Origin: Thalassospira lucentensis
GTDB taxonomy: Bacteria > Pseudomonadota > Alphaproteobacteria > Rhodospirillales > Thalassospiraceae
Direction of reading: 5' to 3'
NCBI RefSeq assembly: GCF_032921865.1
Contig: NZ_CP136684.1
Coordinates: 2,887,001 to 2,951,000 of the forward strand
DNA length: 64,000 bases
Shown: positions 37,320 to 45,590 of the stretch, one piece after another
Layout: every line of letters starts with the position of its first letter
Numbering within the stretch: the first letter of the stretch is position 1
Notes under the pieces: model-generated
What the model saw: only the letters and a program-made list of their open reading frames with translations
The model's database searches: none
What the model was told of the DNA's origin: nothing
Position numbers and translations under genes: made by a program

Positions 37320-38873
37320 ATGACAGATCGCGTGCTGATTATTGATTTTGGATCGCAGGTCACCCAGCTGATTGCACGCCGCGTGCGCGAAAGCGGTGTC
37401 TATAGCGAAATCCACCCCTTCAACAATGTCTCGGATGCTTTCCTTGACGAATACGCGCCCAAGGCCGTGATCCTGTCTGGTGGCCCGGCATCGGTCCATT
37501 GGGACAAGGCACCCTCGGCTCCGGCAAAGGTCTTTGAACTTGGCGTGCCGGTGCTTGGCATCTGTTATGGTCAGCAGACCATGGTCAACCAGCTTGGCGG
37601 CAAGGTTGCGACGTCCGATCACCGCGAATTCGGTCGTGCCTTTGTTGATGTGATCGAAGATTGCGCGCTGTTCACCGGCATCTGGGCCGAAGGTGCACGC
37701 GAACAGGTCTGGATGAGCCACGGCGACCGCGTCGATGCCCTTCCTGACGGGTTCCGCGTTGTTGGCAAATCCGAAGGCGCACCGTTTGCCGCCATCGCCA
37801 ATGACGACAAGAAATTCTATGCCGTGCAGTTCCACCCCGAAGTGGTCCACACCCCGCATGGCGCGCAGCTGCTTAAGAACTTCACGCATGGTGTTGCCGG
37901 TTGCTCTGGCGACTGGACAATGAACGCCTATAAAGACGACGCCATTGCCAAAATCCGCAAACAGGTCGGCGATGGCAAAGTCATTTGTGGTCTTTCAGGC
38001 GGTGTTGACAGCTCCGTCACCGCGGTTCTGATCCACGAAGCGATTGGCGATCAGCTGACCTGCGTGTTCGTTGATCATGGTTTCATGCGCTCGGGCGAAG
38101 CCGACCAGGTCGTCACCCTGTTCCGCGACCATTACAACATTCCGCTGGTCCATGTTGATGCCTCCGAAACCTTCATCGGTGCGATCGAAGGCGAAATCGA
38201 TCCGGAAACCAAACGCAAAACCATTGGTCGCCTGTTCATCGAAGTGTTCGAAGAAGAGGCCAAGAAAATCGGGGGTGCTGATTTCCTTGCACAGGGGACC
38301 CTTTACCCGGACGTCATCGAAAGCGTGTCTTTCACCGGCGGCCCGTCGGTCACCATCAAGTCACACCACAACGTCGGTGGCCTTCCGGAACGCATGAACA
38401 TGCAATTGGTCGAGCCACTGCGTGAGCTGTTCAAGGACGAAGTCCGTGACCTTGGCCGTGAACTGGGCCTGCCCGACAGCTTTGTTGGTCGTCATCCGTT
38501 CCCTGGCCCGGGCCTTGCCATTCGTATCCCCGGCCAGCCGATCACGCGCGAAAAGCTCGATATCCTGCGCAAGGCCGATGCGATCTATCTCGAAGAAATC
38601 CGTAATGCCGGTCTCTATGACGCCATCTGGCAGGCCTTCGCAGTGCTGCTGCCGGTCCGTACCGTTGGCGTGATGGGCGATGGTCGTACCTATGACTATG
38701 CCTGCGCTTTGCGCGCGGTCACTTCGACCGACGGCATGACCGCCGACTTCTTCGCCTTCCCGCCGGAACTGCTTGGCCGCATCGCCAATCGGATCATCAA
38801 CGAGGTCAACGGTATCAACCGCGTTACCTACGACTACACCTCGAAACCACCGGGAACGATTGAGTGGGAATAA
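37320..38873 (+). CDS. guaA: GMP synthase (glutamine-hydrolysing)
   Basis: 517 residues. The N-terminal class I glutamine amidotransferase has the catalytic Cys in [12 protein letters not shown] and His/Glu in [12 protein letters not shown]; the ATP-pyrophosphatase domain has the PP-loop [14 protein letters not shown]; the C-terminal dimerisation domain ends PPGTIEWE. It aminates XMP to GMP and completes the pathway begun by guaB 2.4 kb upstream. A terminator follows 26 bases after the stop. Confidence 0.96.
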   Translation: MTDRVLIIDFGSQVTQLIARRVRESGVYSEIHPFNNVSDAFLDEYAPKAVILSGGPASVHWDKAPSAPAKVFELGVPVLGICYGQQTMVNQLGGKVATSDHREFGRAFVDVIEDCALFTGIWAEGAREQVWMSHGDRVDALPDGFRVVGKSEGAPFAAIANDDKKFYAVQFHPEVVHTPHGAQLLKNFTHGVAGCSGDWTMNAYKDDAIAKIRKQVGDGKVICGLSGGVDSSVTAVLIHEAIGDQLTCVFVDHGFMRSGEADQVVTLFRDHYNIPLVHVDASETFIGAIEGEIDPETKRKTIGRLFIEVFEEEAKKIGGADFLAQGTLYPDVIESVSFTGGPSVTIKSHHNVGGLPERMNMQLVEPLRELFKDEVRDLGRELGLPDSFVGRHPFPGPGLAIRIPGQPITREKLDILRKADAIYLEEIRNAGLYDAIWQAFAVLLPVRTVGVMGDGRTYDYACALRAVTSTDGMTADFFAFPPELLGRIANRIINEVNGINRVTYDYTSKPPGTIEWE

Positions 38874-38898
38874 GTTTTCCGATCACCGGAAACAACAA

Positions 38899-38930
38899 AC
38901 GGCGCGCCCAATGGACGCGCCGTTTTGTTT
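38899..38930 (+). terminator. guaA terminator
   Basis: ACGGCGCG (38899-38906) pairs with CGCGCCGT (38916-38923), followed by TTTGTTTT. Confidence 0.88.
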
Positions 38931-38939
38931 TGGGCTGTT

Positions 38940-39089
38940 CTAATAGCTCGGCCCATCCGAGCCGCAATCCCCTGTCGAATTGCATGCATTCGATAAAACC
39001 TGCTGAACACTGCGCTGCCAGTTAAAGGTCAGGCAGGAAGATAGCGACAGGGTCGCGACTATTACGGCGATAAGGGCAAGGTGGCGCAT
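38940..39089 (-). CDS. Small lipoprotein
   Basis: 49 residues from ATG 39089: MRHLALIAVIVATLSLSSCL is a signal peptide with lipobox L-S-S-C (Cys19), leaving a mature peptide of about 31 residues (TFNWQRSVQQVLSNACNSTG...). Cys pairs may form a disulfide. An in-frame upstream ATG (39161) would hide the signal and is rejected; AAAGGAAACGGGGG lies upstream of the chosen start. Function unknown. Small alphaproteobacterial lipoproteins of this kind are common. Confidence 0.65.
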   Translation of the reverse strand: MRHLALIAVIVATLSLSSCLTFNWQRSVQQVLSNACNSTGDCGSDGPSY

Positions 39090-39198
39090 TCTGGCCCCCG
39101 TTTCCTTTGGATGGTTCAGGCCGGTATCAGACGACGACATTATACCAGAACCCGGTCGCAATGTCGTCGGCGCATGGTTTGCGCGGCGAGGCCCGCAA

Positions 39199-39534
39199 TC
39201 AGATCTTTTTGACGAATTCGGATTTAAGCTTCATCGGGCCAAATCCGTCGATCTTGCAATCGATATTGTGGTCGCCTTCGACAAGGCGGATATTCTTGAC
39301 CTTGGTGCCGACCTTAAGCGGTTGAGACGCACCCTTGACCTTCAGGTCCTTGATGATCGAAACCGTATCGCCATCGGCAAGGATATTGCCATTGGCATCC
39401 CTGTATTCGGTTTCGTCTCCGCCCGTTGCGGTTTGCTGCGACCATTCATGGGCGCATTCCGGGCAAATCAGCAATTCACCATCTTCGTAGGTATAGGGCG
39501 ACTGGCATTTCGGGCAGGGGGGCAGCGTGCTCAC
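39199..39534 (-). CDS. yjdM: Zinc-ribbon protein of the PhnA/YjdM family
   Basis: 111 residues. The N-terminal zinc ribbon [21 protein letters not shown] is followed by the family core [45 protein letters not shown] and [19 protein letters not shown]. The family was first named after the phosphonate operon, but its role there is not established. GTG 39534 has AAGGA six bases upstream. No phosphonate genes are near. Confidence 0.9.
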   Translation of the reverse strand: MSTLPPCPKCQSPYTYEDGELLICPECAHEWSQQTATGGDETEYRDANGNILADGDTVSIIKDLKVKGASQPLKVGTKVKNIRLVEGDHNIDCKIDGFGPMKLKSEFVKKI

Positions 39535-39637
39535 GGCAAATCCTTGGGTAAAAGCTTGATAAAGACCCACCCGTTCCGGTTTGGCCGTCTATCTCGTAAC
39601 GCCCGAATTCCCGATTGTCGAGAGGTTGCGCCGATAT

Positions 39638-40048
39638 TTAAGTCCCAAATAATTGCGCGGCAAAGATCAGCATCGCAAACAGGCTGACAAAATAGGCAAT
39701 GGATCGCACGCCATTGATGCCCGGAAGGCGCGTGATCCCGGCAAAATAAAACCCGGCATGGGCAAGGCGGGCGATGGTAAAGACAACCGCACAGGCCAGG
39801 GTGACAGTGTTTGAGATACCGATTGCGTGCGCGACCAGAACGATGATCGCAAACGGCACCAGATTTTCCAGATGGTTCTGATGGGCACGCAGGCCGCGCG
39901 CGGCCAGGCCCTGCCGTTCGGGCAGGTTGTCGCGATTGCCCATCAGGCGTTTGCCGCCGACCTGTCTGCCATAGGACCAGTTGTAAACCCAAGGAAACGC
40001 AAGGCAGAAAAGGGCATTGAGGACGAGAAGGGCAAGTTCGGTTGGCAA
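39638..40048 (-). CDS. MAPEG-family membrane protein
   Basis: 136 residues, four hydrophobic helices. The MAPEG (membrane-associated eicosanoid/glutathione metabolism) signature is seen in RGLRAHQNHLENLVPFAIIV and FTIARLAHAGFYFAGI. Bacterial members are poorly characterised. It lies 104 bases upstream of the yjdM start on the same strand. Confidence 0.85.
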   Translation of the reverse strand: MPTELALLVLNALFCLAFPWVYNWSYGRQVGGKRLMGNRDNLPERQGLAARGLRAHQNHLENLVPFAIIVLVAHAIGISNTVTLACAVVFTIARLAHAGFYFAGITRLPGINGVRSIAYFVSLFAMLIFAAQLFGT

Positions 40049-40101
40049 GGAAATACCTTTGAGTGATGGTGTTTCCCTGCCATACGCAGGAAGAAGGGAA
40101 A

Positions 40102-40153
40102 GCGATCACACTTTTGCGCAACGGAGTTTGCGCATTCAGCCAAAGGTGATCGC
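40102..40153. repeat. Nested inverted repeat between SDR and MAPEG genes
   Basis: Outer arms GCGATCAC (40102-40109) and GTGATCGC (40146-40153), extendable through CTTT/AAAG past one bulged base; inner arms TGCGCAA (40115-40121) and TTGCGCA (40128-40134). It lies 12 bases past the SDR stop on the minus strand. It could be a terminator without a good U-run, or a mobile hairpin repeat. Confidence 0.5.
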
Positions 40154-40164
40154 ACTTAAAGTGA

Positions 40165-40929
40165 TTATTCTTCGGCCGCCTTGCGAAGGGCCGGGAGCCC
40201 GACACCAGCCGTTTCAAACCCGCCATCGGCGGCGATCACCTGACCGGTAACGTAGCTCGCCTTGTCGGAGCACAGAAACGCAATCACTTCGGCGATCTCG
40301 CGTTCGCTGCCATACCGGCCAAGGGGCATGGCATCAAGATAGGCCGATATGATTTCCGGCGAATGCACGGCCATGGCAAGCTTGGTTTTCACCGGGCCAG
40401 GGCAGACGCAATTGGCCCGGACACCAAAATCACCAAGCTCGATCGCCTGCTGTTTGGTCATGTGAATGACGGCCGCCTTCGATGTGCCATAGGCCACCCG
40501 AAGGGTCGACGCCCGAAGCCCGGAAATCGAGCCGATATTGACAATTGCACCCTTGGTCTGCTTGAGCGCCGGAATGGCCGCCTGCGAAACAAGAAAGGTC
40601 CCGTCAAGGTTGGTTTCCATGATCCGGCGCCACGCGCTGAAATCGGTTTCATGGATCGGCAGGAAATCGGCAACCCCGGCATTGTTGACAACCGCATCGA
40701 TCTGTCCGAACTCGGTCAGGACCTCGTCGATCATCAGATCGACCTGTTCAGGGATCGATACGTCATATTCAAATGCCTTGGCATTCGCGATATCGCGACA
40801 TGCGTTGCGAAGTTCCGCGCTGTCGCGATCAATCATCGCAACCTGCCAGCCCAGTTCAATAAAAAGATGGGTTGTTGCAAGTCCGATGCCGCGTGCGGCA
40901 CCTGTTACGAGGGCAACCTTGTTTTCCAT
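40165..40929 (-). CDS. Short-chain dehydrogenase/reductase
   Basis: 254 residues, classical SDR. NAD(P)-binding TGAARGIG with Asp after beta-2 (MIDRDS, favouring NAD), NNAG motif, catalytic Ser in IGSISG and Tyr-x-x-x-Lys in YGTSKAAV, then CPGPVKT. The substrate is unknown. It is a single gene and there is no neighbouring pathway. Confidence 0.88.
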   Translation of the reverse strand: MENKVALVTGAARGIGLATTHLFIELGWQVAMIDRDSAELRNACRDIANAKAFEYDVSIPEQVDLMIDEVLTEFGQIDAVVNNAGVADFLPIHETDFSAWRRIMETNLDGTFLVSQAAIPALKQTKGAIVNIGSISGLRASTLRVAYGTSKAAVIHMTKQQAIELGDFGVRANCVCPGPVKTKLAMAVHSPEIISAYLDAMPLGRYGSEREIAEVIAFLCSDKASYVTGQVIAADGGFETAGVGLPALRKAAEE

Positions 40930-41022
40930 TCACGTCTTCCCTGATAACAGCCGTTAAACAGGCTGCTTTGTTTCTTATGAAGGACGGCCCCGTTTTAACC
41001 GGGCCGTCATGATCACAGGAGC

Positions 41023-41235
41023 TTACAGGTCGTCGGCAACGAATTCCAGAAGATCACCGGGTTGGCAATCAAGTTCCCGGCAAATTGCGGCAAGTGTTTC
41101 AAACCGCACACCGCGCACCTTGCCTGATTTCAGAAGCGACAGGTTCTGTTCGCTTACCCCGATCCGGCTGGCAAGGTCCTTGGACTTCATCTTTCGCAGG
41201 GCAAGCATCACGTCAAGCCGGACAATGATCGCCAT
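41023..41235 (-). CDS. Small Xre-type helix-turn-helix regulator (YozG-like)
   Basis: 70 residues consisting of one HTH_3/Xre domain: LASRIGVSEQNLSLLKSGKVRGVRF is the helix-turn-helix and CRELDCQPGDLLEF the final helix. It overlaps the DUF2975 gene by one base (TGATG), so the two are translationally coupled. This pairing with a DUF2975 membrane protein is a frequent two-gene unit in bacteria. It probably autoregulates the pair; the signal is unknown. Confidence 0.88.
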   Translation of the reverse strand: MAIIVRLDVMLALRKMKSKDLASRIGVSEQNLSLLKSGKVRGVRFETLAAICRELDCQPGDLLEFVADDL

Positions 41236-41774
41236 CAGACGAAGCTCCTGTTCTCGTCCTCGATCCGGGTGGCTTCTCCCAATACCCACGCAATCACCAA
41301 AAGCAACCCGCCCAGAAACAGAGTGCTGGCCTCGGCATCGCTGAGCCCGATAGACAGCATCCTTTCGCCTTCGGGACGCGTTATGGTTGCCAGTACGGAT
41401 GTCAGTGCACCTGAAAGCGGCTTGATCAGGGTTTGCGCCATAAGGGCCACGGAAAATGCTTTCAGATGGGCAATCGGGGCAGGCTGGAAAATATGGTTTT
41501 CGGCAAAGGACAGGAACATCTTGCGCAACCGCCAAAGCCCATAGGCCATAACAAGTGTCGGCAGCATCATCGATGCCATCACGGCATATTTCTGCCAGCC
41601 GGAAAGGGCGCGCAGTTCTTCAAGGCTGATGGTCATCTGGCTGGCGCTGGTATCAATCCAGCCATCCACATGCCAGATCAGCGGCACGAGGCAGATTTCA
41701 AAAACAACAGCGATAAGGCATACCCAGCCAAGAATGCGGCTGACAGTGCGGACATTTTTCAGGGTGTCGGACAT
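41235..41774 (-). CDS. DUF2975 membrane protein
   Basis: 179 residues with four membrane helices (near 13-33, 62-84, 105-128, 150-168). MFLSFAENHIFQPAPIAHLK matches the loop typical of DUF2975 (F......IF......L). It is first of a two-gene unit with the Xre regulator. Function unknown; the constant pairing suggests the membrane protein modulates the regulator. Confidence 0.8.
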   Translation of the reverse strand: MSDTLKNVRTVSRILGWVCLIAVVFEICLVPLIWHVDGWIDTSASQMTISLEELRALSGWQKYAVMASMMLPTLVMAYGLWRLRKMFLSFAENHIFQPAPIAHLKAFSVALMAQTLIKPLSGALTSVLATITRPEGERMLSIGLSDAEASTLFLGGLLLVIAWVLGEATRIEDENRSFV

Positions 41775-41934
41775 GATGGGGCTCCATCCGGAAGCATTCG
41801 GGTGACGTTTAAATAACGAATCGAATTTATTAATTAAAATAAAACATGAATTTTTTATCGAAATGAGTCAATCCGGATTTTTGCCGGTAATCGGGATCTG
41901 GGCGGCAGGCGGGCGATGCCCGGCCAAAATCCAG

Positions 41935-41971
41935 ACAAAAAAACAGCCGGGGCGGTTGAAACACCCGGCTG
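41935..41971 (-). terminator. Terminator of the two small paralogue genes
   Basis: CAGCCGGG (41944-41951) and CCCGGCTG (41964-41971) form an 8-bp stem; on the minus strand it is followed by seven T residues. It lies 84 bases after the stop of the gene at 42055. Confidence 0.78.
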
Positions 41972-42054
41972 TAGAAGGATGGCGGGGAGGGGAGGAAAAC
42001 CCGCCAGGGAAGAGAGGGAGACGAAAAAGTCTGGCTGCTTCCAGCGCGGCGTCG

Positions 42055-42327
42055 TTAATGCCGTTCGGAAGAGATCATTGCATCCCAAGCTTCCTGCAAA
42101 CGTTGCTTTGCTTCACGGAAACGCTGCAGGGATTCTTGCGGGATATCACCGCTATGATCTTTTATCTCGCTCCAGGCGGCATCCATGTCATCCCACGCCT
42201 GAACAACCTCACTTGGAAGTTTTTCAAGGCCGCTTTCGGATTCCCTGCAATGTGCAGCAAGACCGAACTCCCAATCCTTGAATTCCTGATGGAGCTTGGC
42301 GTGCTCCGGAATGGGGCGGGCTGTCAT
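42055..42327 (-). CDS. Small helical protein, paralogue 1 of a tandem pair
   Basis: 90 residues, charged, all-helical, no signal or membrane segment. It aligns without gaps to the product of the next gene (42443) over about 75 residues, from the W-E pair near residue 19 to the C-terminal AWDAM. Conserved positions include Trp, one Cys (AAHCRES), Leu-Pro-x-Glu, Met, Ala-Trp and a final Ala-Trp. AGGAGG five bases before ATG fixes the start. It is the second gene of the pair (115-base gap, terminator after it). I recognise no family; the single invariant Cys and neighbouring metal sensor hint at a metal or redox role, which is inference. Confidence 0.75.
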   Translation of the reverse strand: MTARPIPEHAKLHQEFKDWEFGLAAHCRESESGLEKLPSEVVQAWDDMDAAWSEIKDHSGDIPQESLQRFREAKQRLQEAWDAMISSERH

Positions 42328-42442
42328 GGGAGCCTCCTTTTGCTTTTCCAGACAGGTTCAATCTGGCGTGTAATCGTGTCATCGATTTGCAATGAAAAGG
42401 CGATTTTGGGGCATTTTAACCACAAGGCATAAAATCCCGGGC

Positions 42443-42706
42443 TTACTTGCCCGTCATGTCGTTCCACGCCTTTTCAAGCTTTGCGGTTGCCTTGTGGAAC
42501 TGCTCTGCAGTGGTATTGCTTGCCGCATCACCTTCGGCCTTAAGCTTTTCCCATGCCTCGTTCATCTCGTTATATGGGCCGGTAATCTCTTTGGGCAGAT
42601 TTCCGACCTGCATGTCGTTTTTCGCGCAGTAACCGGCCACATTCCGTTCCCAACTGTCACGGGACTGGCGCAGATTGAAAATGTCGAGTGCTGTTTGCTC
42701 TTGCAT
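42443..42706 (-). CDS. Small helical protein, paralogue 2 of a tandem pair
   Basis: 87 residues from ATG 42706 with AAGGAG eight bases upstream. Core: WERNVAGYCAKNDMQVGNLP, then YNEMNEAWEKLKAEGD, EQFHKATAKLEKAWNDM. It shares roughly a quarter of residues with paralogue 1, with identical spacing and no gaps, including the sole Cys. It is divergent from the SmtB/CzrA-type regulator at 42783, the two starts being 76 bases apart, so a shared operator is plausible. Function unknown. Confidence 0.75.
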   Translation of the reverse strand: MQEQTALDIFNLRQSRDSWERNVAGYCAKNDMQVGNLPKEITGPYNEMNEAWEKLKAEGDAASNTTAEQFHKATAKLEKAWNDMTGK

Positions 42707-42782
42707 CGGTGCGTCTCCTTGCTCTGGTTGGCACTTTCGATGGTGGGTCATACCTGTAACGTTCCCTGCGGGGCGGAGTTCC

Positions 42783-43301
42783 ATGCGCGCAAACATCAAG
42801 TCCCCTTGCCAAGTGAAGCTGGGCATGGAAAATAGGGGGATGTCACAAAGCAAAACCAAATCCCGCAAGGTCGAAATTGCCTCGGCGCGTCCCGTGATCG
42901 CCGGGGCTGAAAACGGCAACGACTGTCAGGAATGCGATACCGCCGCACGTCTTGGCCTTTCCACCGAACAGGGCGAAGCCGTAACGCGTGATGCGTCGCG
43001 TGCGACCGGGCATAACCTGTCGCTGCCCGATATCGAGGCGGCGGCAAAAATCTTTGCGCTTCTGGGGGATGCCGGGCGGCTGCAGCTTGTTCTGCGTTGC
43101 ATGGAAAAACCGCAAACCGTCGGCGAACTGGCCGAGGCATCGGGCATGTCGCAATCCCTGACCAGCCATCACCTGCGTCAGTTGCGCGATCAGCGCATTT
43201 TGGCATCGGAACGAAACGGGCGTCATATCTTCTATCAGATTGATGACGAACATATTTCCCGTGTTGTTCGTGATGTCTTTGCCCATGTGACCCACGACTG
43301 A
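42783..43301 (+). CDS. ArsR/SmtB-family metal-responsive repressor with an alpha-5 metal site
   Basis: 172 residues from ATG 42783 (GGAG four bases upstream); ATGs at 42825 and 42840 are alternatives. The winged helix is ArsR-type: LLGDAGRLQLVLRCMEKPQT, GMSQSLTSHHLRQLRDQRIL, RNGRHIFYQIDDEH. The C-terminal helix carries D-E-H, ten residues, then H-V-T-H, which is the D-x-H-x10-H-x-x-H site that binds Zn/Co in CzrA and SmtB. A CQEC pair lies in the long N-terminal extension and may add ligands. It should repress until metal binds. Candidate targets: the divergent paralogue pair, the cobalt genes or the P-type ATPase. Confidence 0.88.
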   Translation: MRANIKSPCQVKLGMENRGMSQSKTKSRKVEIASARPVIAGAENGNDCQECDTAARLGLSTEQGEAVTRDASRATGHNLSLPDIEAAAKIFALLGDAGRLQLVLRCMEKPQTVGELAEASGMSQSLTSHHLRQLRDQRILASERNGRHIFYQIDDEHISRVVRDVFAHVTHD

Positions 43302-43424
43302 AATACGTCTTTTGCGTTGTCGTGAAATTGCCACATTCGACGAATGAACCCGCGTCGCGTCCGGTTTTCACATTGCGCTTGCGGGGAATTACCGTCATAA
43401 ACGAACTGCTTGGTTTTTACCTGT

Positions 43425-43605
43425 CTGCTCGGGGCAGGTAAACGAAGAGGGAATTTGGAAGACCGTTTATTTTGGGCGGTCAAAGCCAAAGCCGCCCCCG
43501 CGACTGTATGCGGAAAGTGCCCGCCATCACGCCACTTGCGAAAGCAGGGAAGGTCGGCGACGCATGATGACCCGCAAGCCAGGAGACCTGCCAGGCATGG
43601 ACCCG
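43425..43605 (+). ncRNA. Cobalamin (B12) riboswitch
   Basis: All core elements are readable in order: AGGGAATTTGG, GCCGCCCCCGCGACTGT (the CCCCGC-ACUGU box), GCCACTT, GCAGGGAAGG, GATGACCC and GCCAGGAGACCTGCC (the B12 box). Boundaries are approximate. It precedes cbtB by about 40 bases and should switch off the cobalt-uptake genes when adenosylcobalamin is plentiful, probably by masking the AGGAGA ribosome-binding site of cbtB (expression platform not resolved). Confidence 0.93.
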
Positions 43606-43641
43606 AACCGACTGTCGGGTGTGACAGCATAGGAGAAGTTT

Positions 43642-43815
43642 ATGACCACGCAGACCGCGGCATTTGCCGCTTCAAAAAAATCGGTTCTTCTGCCGATCAT
43701 CGTTTGTGCCGTTTTTGGCCTCGCGATCATCTTTGTGACCGGCCATGTTCAGGCTGAATTGTTGCACGATGCGGCACATGATGTGCGCCATGCAACCGGC
43801 TTTCCGTGTCACTGA
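43642..43815 (+). CDS. cbtB: Cobalt transporter subunit CbtB
   Basis: 57 residues: one membrane helix (VLLPIIVCAVFGLAIIFVTG) followed by the family C-terminus with histidines, ELLHDAAHDVRHATGFPCH. It partners CbtA in B12-regulated cobalt uptake. Ribosome-binding site AGGAGA six bases before ATG, directly under the cobalamin riboswitch. The stop is three bases before cbtA. Confidence 0.93.
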   Translation: MTTQTAAFAASKKSVLLPIIVCAVFGLAIIFVTGHVQAELLHDAAHDVRHATGFPCH

Positions 43816-43818
43816 GCC

Positions 43819-44517
43819 ATGATGTCACGCATTTTCACCAGCGCATTGTTCGCTGGTGCTGCAGCAGGTCTTATTGCGGCCCTGCTTCAGCTTTATTTTG
43901 TGCAACCGGTTCTGTTGCATGCGGAGCTTTATGAAACCGGCGAGCTGGTTCATTTCGGTGGTGCTGCGGTTAGTGCACATCAGGATGTCGGCGGCATTGA
44001 TCATGTCCGCGACGGGTTAAGCGTCCTGTTCACCATGCTGGTCTATACCGGATATGCGCTTATTCTGGTTGCGGCCATGGCGCTGGCTGAAAGCCGCGGT
44101 CACGAGGTCGCTGGTCGTCAGGGTATTATCTGGGGCATTGCCGGGTTCTTTATCGTTCATTTTGCACCGGGCTTTACCCTTGCACCTGAAGTACCCGGTG
44201 TTGCAGCCGCAGACGTTTATGCACGGCAAGTCTGGTGGTTTGCCACCGTCGGGACGGCGGCAATTGCCGTCTGGCTGATTGCATTTGGTCGCAATTGGGT
44301 TTCATGGGGGATTGCCGCAGTTCTGCTGCTTGCCCCCCACGTCATCGGCGCGCCGGAGCCTGATACCTTTACCGGACCGGTACCGACTGAAATCGGGGCG
44401 CTTTTTGCTGCCCGTGCATTTGGTGTCGGTCTTGCTGCCTGGGTGCTGGTTGGCCTGTTTGCCGGATATTTCTGGCAACGCGAAGGACAACGGGCCGCAC
44501 AGGCGCAGACCGCCTGA
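43819..44517 (+). CDS. cbtA: Cobalt transporter subunit CbtA
   Basis: 232 residues with about six membrane helices. Family features: FTSALFAGAAAGLIAALLQL, QPVLLHAELYE, GFFIVHFAPGFTLAPEVPG, and ARQVWWFATVGTAAIAVWLI. Conserved His in the first and third helices are likely cobalt ligands. Cotranscribed with cbtB under the B12 riboswitch. Confidence 0.93.
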   Translation: MMSRIFTSALFAGAAAGLIAALLQLYFVQPVLLHAELYETGELVHFGGAAVSAHQDVGGIDHVRDGLSVLFTMLVYTGYALILVAAMALAESRGHEVAGRQGIIWGIAGFFIVHFAPGFTLAPEVPGVAAADVYARQVWWFATVGTAAIAVWLIAFGRNWVSWGIAAVLLLAPHVIGAPEPDTFTGPVPTEIGALFAARAFGVGLAAWVLVGLFAGYFWQREGQRAAQAQTA

Positions 44518-44595
44518 TCGCGGTCAAAGTACGATCCTTTTCGGGCGTGCCAGGGGCGCGCCCGATTTATTTTCAGGGTTTTCACGAGGAATAAA

Positions 44596-45120
44596 ATGTC
44601 ACGTTCACTTGCCCTTTTCGGGATTGGGCTGGTTTTCGGCGGGGGGATCGGTTTTCTGGTGGCGGCTGGTAACGGCATCACCCTTGACGGGCACGATCAC
44701 GGTGATCCGATGGCGCATGGCGTTGCCGGACATGGTACCGCACACGGTGAAATGAAGATGGGGGCGGCACATGCCAGTCACGACGCCATTATTTCATTAC
44801 CTGCGGGCACTGATGCACCACGTCTTGATGTCGCGATGATACCGGACCCGGTCAGTGGCTGGAACCTGCATCTAATGGTGCAGAATTTCCGGTTTGCCCC
44901 CGAACATGCCAGCAGCACGCATGTCCTGGGAGAAGGCCATGCCCATGTCTATGTTAACGGCACCAAGATTGCCCGCCTGTATGGCCCGTGGTTCCATATC
45001 ACAGAGCTTCCGGCGGGCGATAACGAGGTCACGGTAACGCTGACGGCCAATGATCACAGCCAGCTTGCCGTCGGCGATAAGCCGCTGCGTCAGACAATGA
45101 CTGTTTCGGTGGCACCTTAA
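44596..45120 (+). CDS. His-rich membrane-anchored periplasmic protein in the cobalt operon
   Basis: 174 residues. A signal/anchor (ALFGIGLVFGGGIGFLVAAG) is followed by a His/Gly/Met-rich stretch (DGHDHGDPMAHGVAGHGTAH, then GEMKMGAAHASHD) and a beta-rich domain: LHLMVQNFRFAPEHAS, GHAHVYVNGTKIARLYGPWF. The last motif is recognisably conserved-looking, but I know no named family for it. The His-rich part should bind divalent metal. It follows cbtA by 78 bases on the same strand, so a cobalt (or nickel) chaperone or sink for CbtBA is the natural guess. It ends one base before the convergent DUF1636 gene. Confidence 0.8.
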   Translation: MSRSLALFGIGLVFGGGIGFLVAAGNGITLDGHDHGDPMAHGVAGHGTAHGEMKMGAAHASHDAIISLPAGTDAPRLDVAMIPDPVSGWNLHLMVQNFRFAPEHASSTHVLGEGHAHVYVNGTKIARLYGPWFHITELPAGDNEVTVTLTANDHSQLAVGDKPLRQTMTVSVAP

Positions 45121-45492
45121 TCAAAGGGCCGGAATTCTGGCCTTAAGGCAAAAACGAAGACGCCCGCAGCCGCGTGCGTCTTCGATCCATCCATCCGGGG
45201 CGTTCAGATATTCCCGGCAGGTGGCAATGATATCGTCAATGTCGTGACGCGCCGATAATCCGGCAAAAAGATAACTTGCCCGCCCGGTTCCCTGAAGTGC
45301 AACCGATGTCGGGTCGCTGCATGATCCCATGCAGTCAACCTGTGTGACTTCAAACGTTTCGGGCAATTCCGCCTGATCAAGTGCCGTGCCTAACTGCCGC
45401 GCAAAACCATCCGCATCGACAAAATCCACCTTTGAGGCCGGATCAGCATCGGGTGCTGGCTGGCAGGTTTTGCAAATGACAATACGGGGCAT
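45121..45492 (-). CDS. DUF1636 protein (thioredoxin-like ferredoxin style)
   Basis: 123 residues. N-terminal VICKTCQP with a C-x-x-C, and DCMGSCSDPTSVALQGTGRA with C-x3-C are the paired cysteines of DUF1636, which resembles thioredoxin-like 2Fe-2S ferredoxins. DUF1636 genes are often near cobalamin synthesis or cobalt transport genes, as here. It converges on the His-rich gene without a gap, so the pair has no room for a terminator. Cluster binding is inferred. Confidence 0.8.
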   Translation of the reverse strand: MPRIVICKTCQPAPDADPASKVDFVDADGFARQLGTALDQAELPETFEVTQVDCMGSCSDPTSVALQGTGRASYLFAGLSARHDIDDIIATCREYLNAPDGWIEDARGCGRLRFCLKARIPAL

Positions 45493-45590
45493 CGGGCGGT
45501 CGGCCTTGGTTCTTAAATCGGGTGGTCACTATGGCTGCAGTGCTGGCGTAATTCATCAACTTTTTCGGGGCGTCGGGCATTGTGTGTGAT

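Noticed and set aside
36475..37323. 282-residue plus-strand ORF overlapping the small membrane protein
   Set aside because: It runs through the RsmB-family terminator and opposite a better gene (signal helix plus acidic tail); its translation has no domain and overlaps the guaA start.
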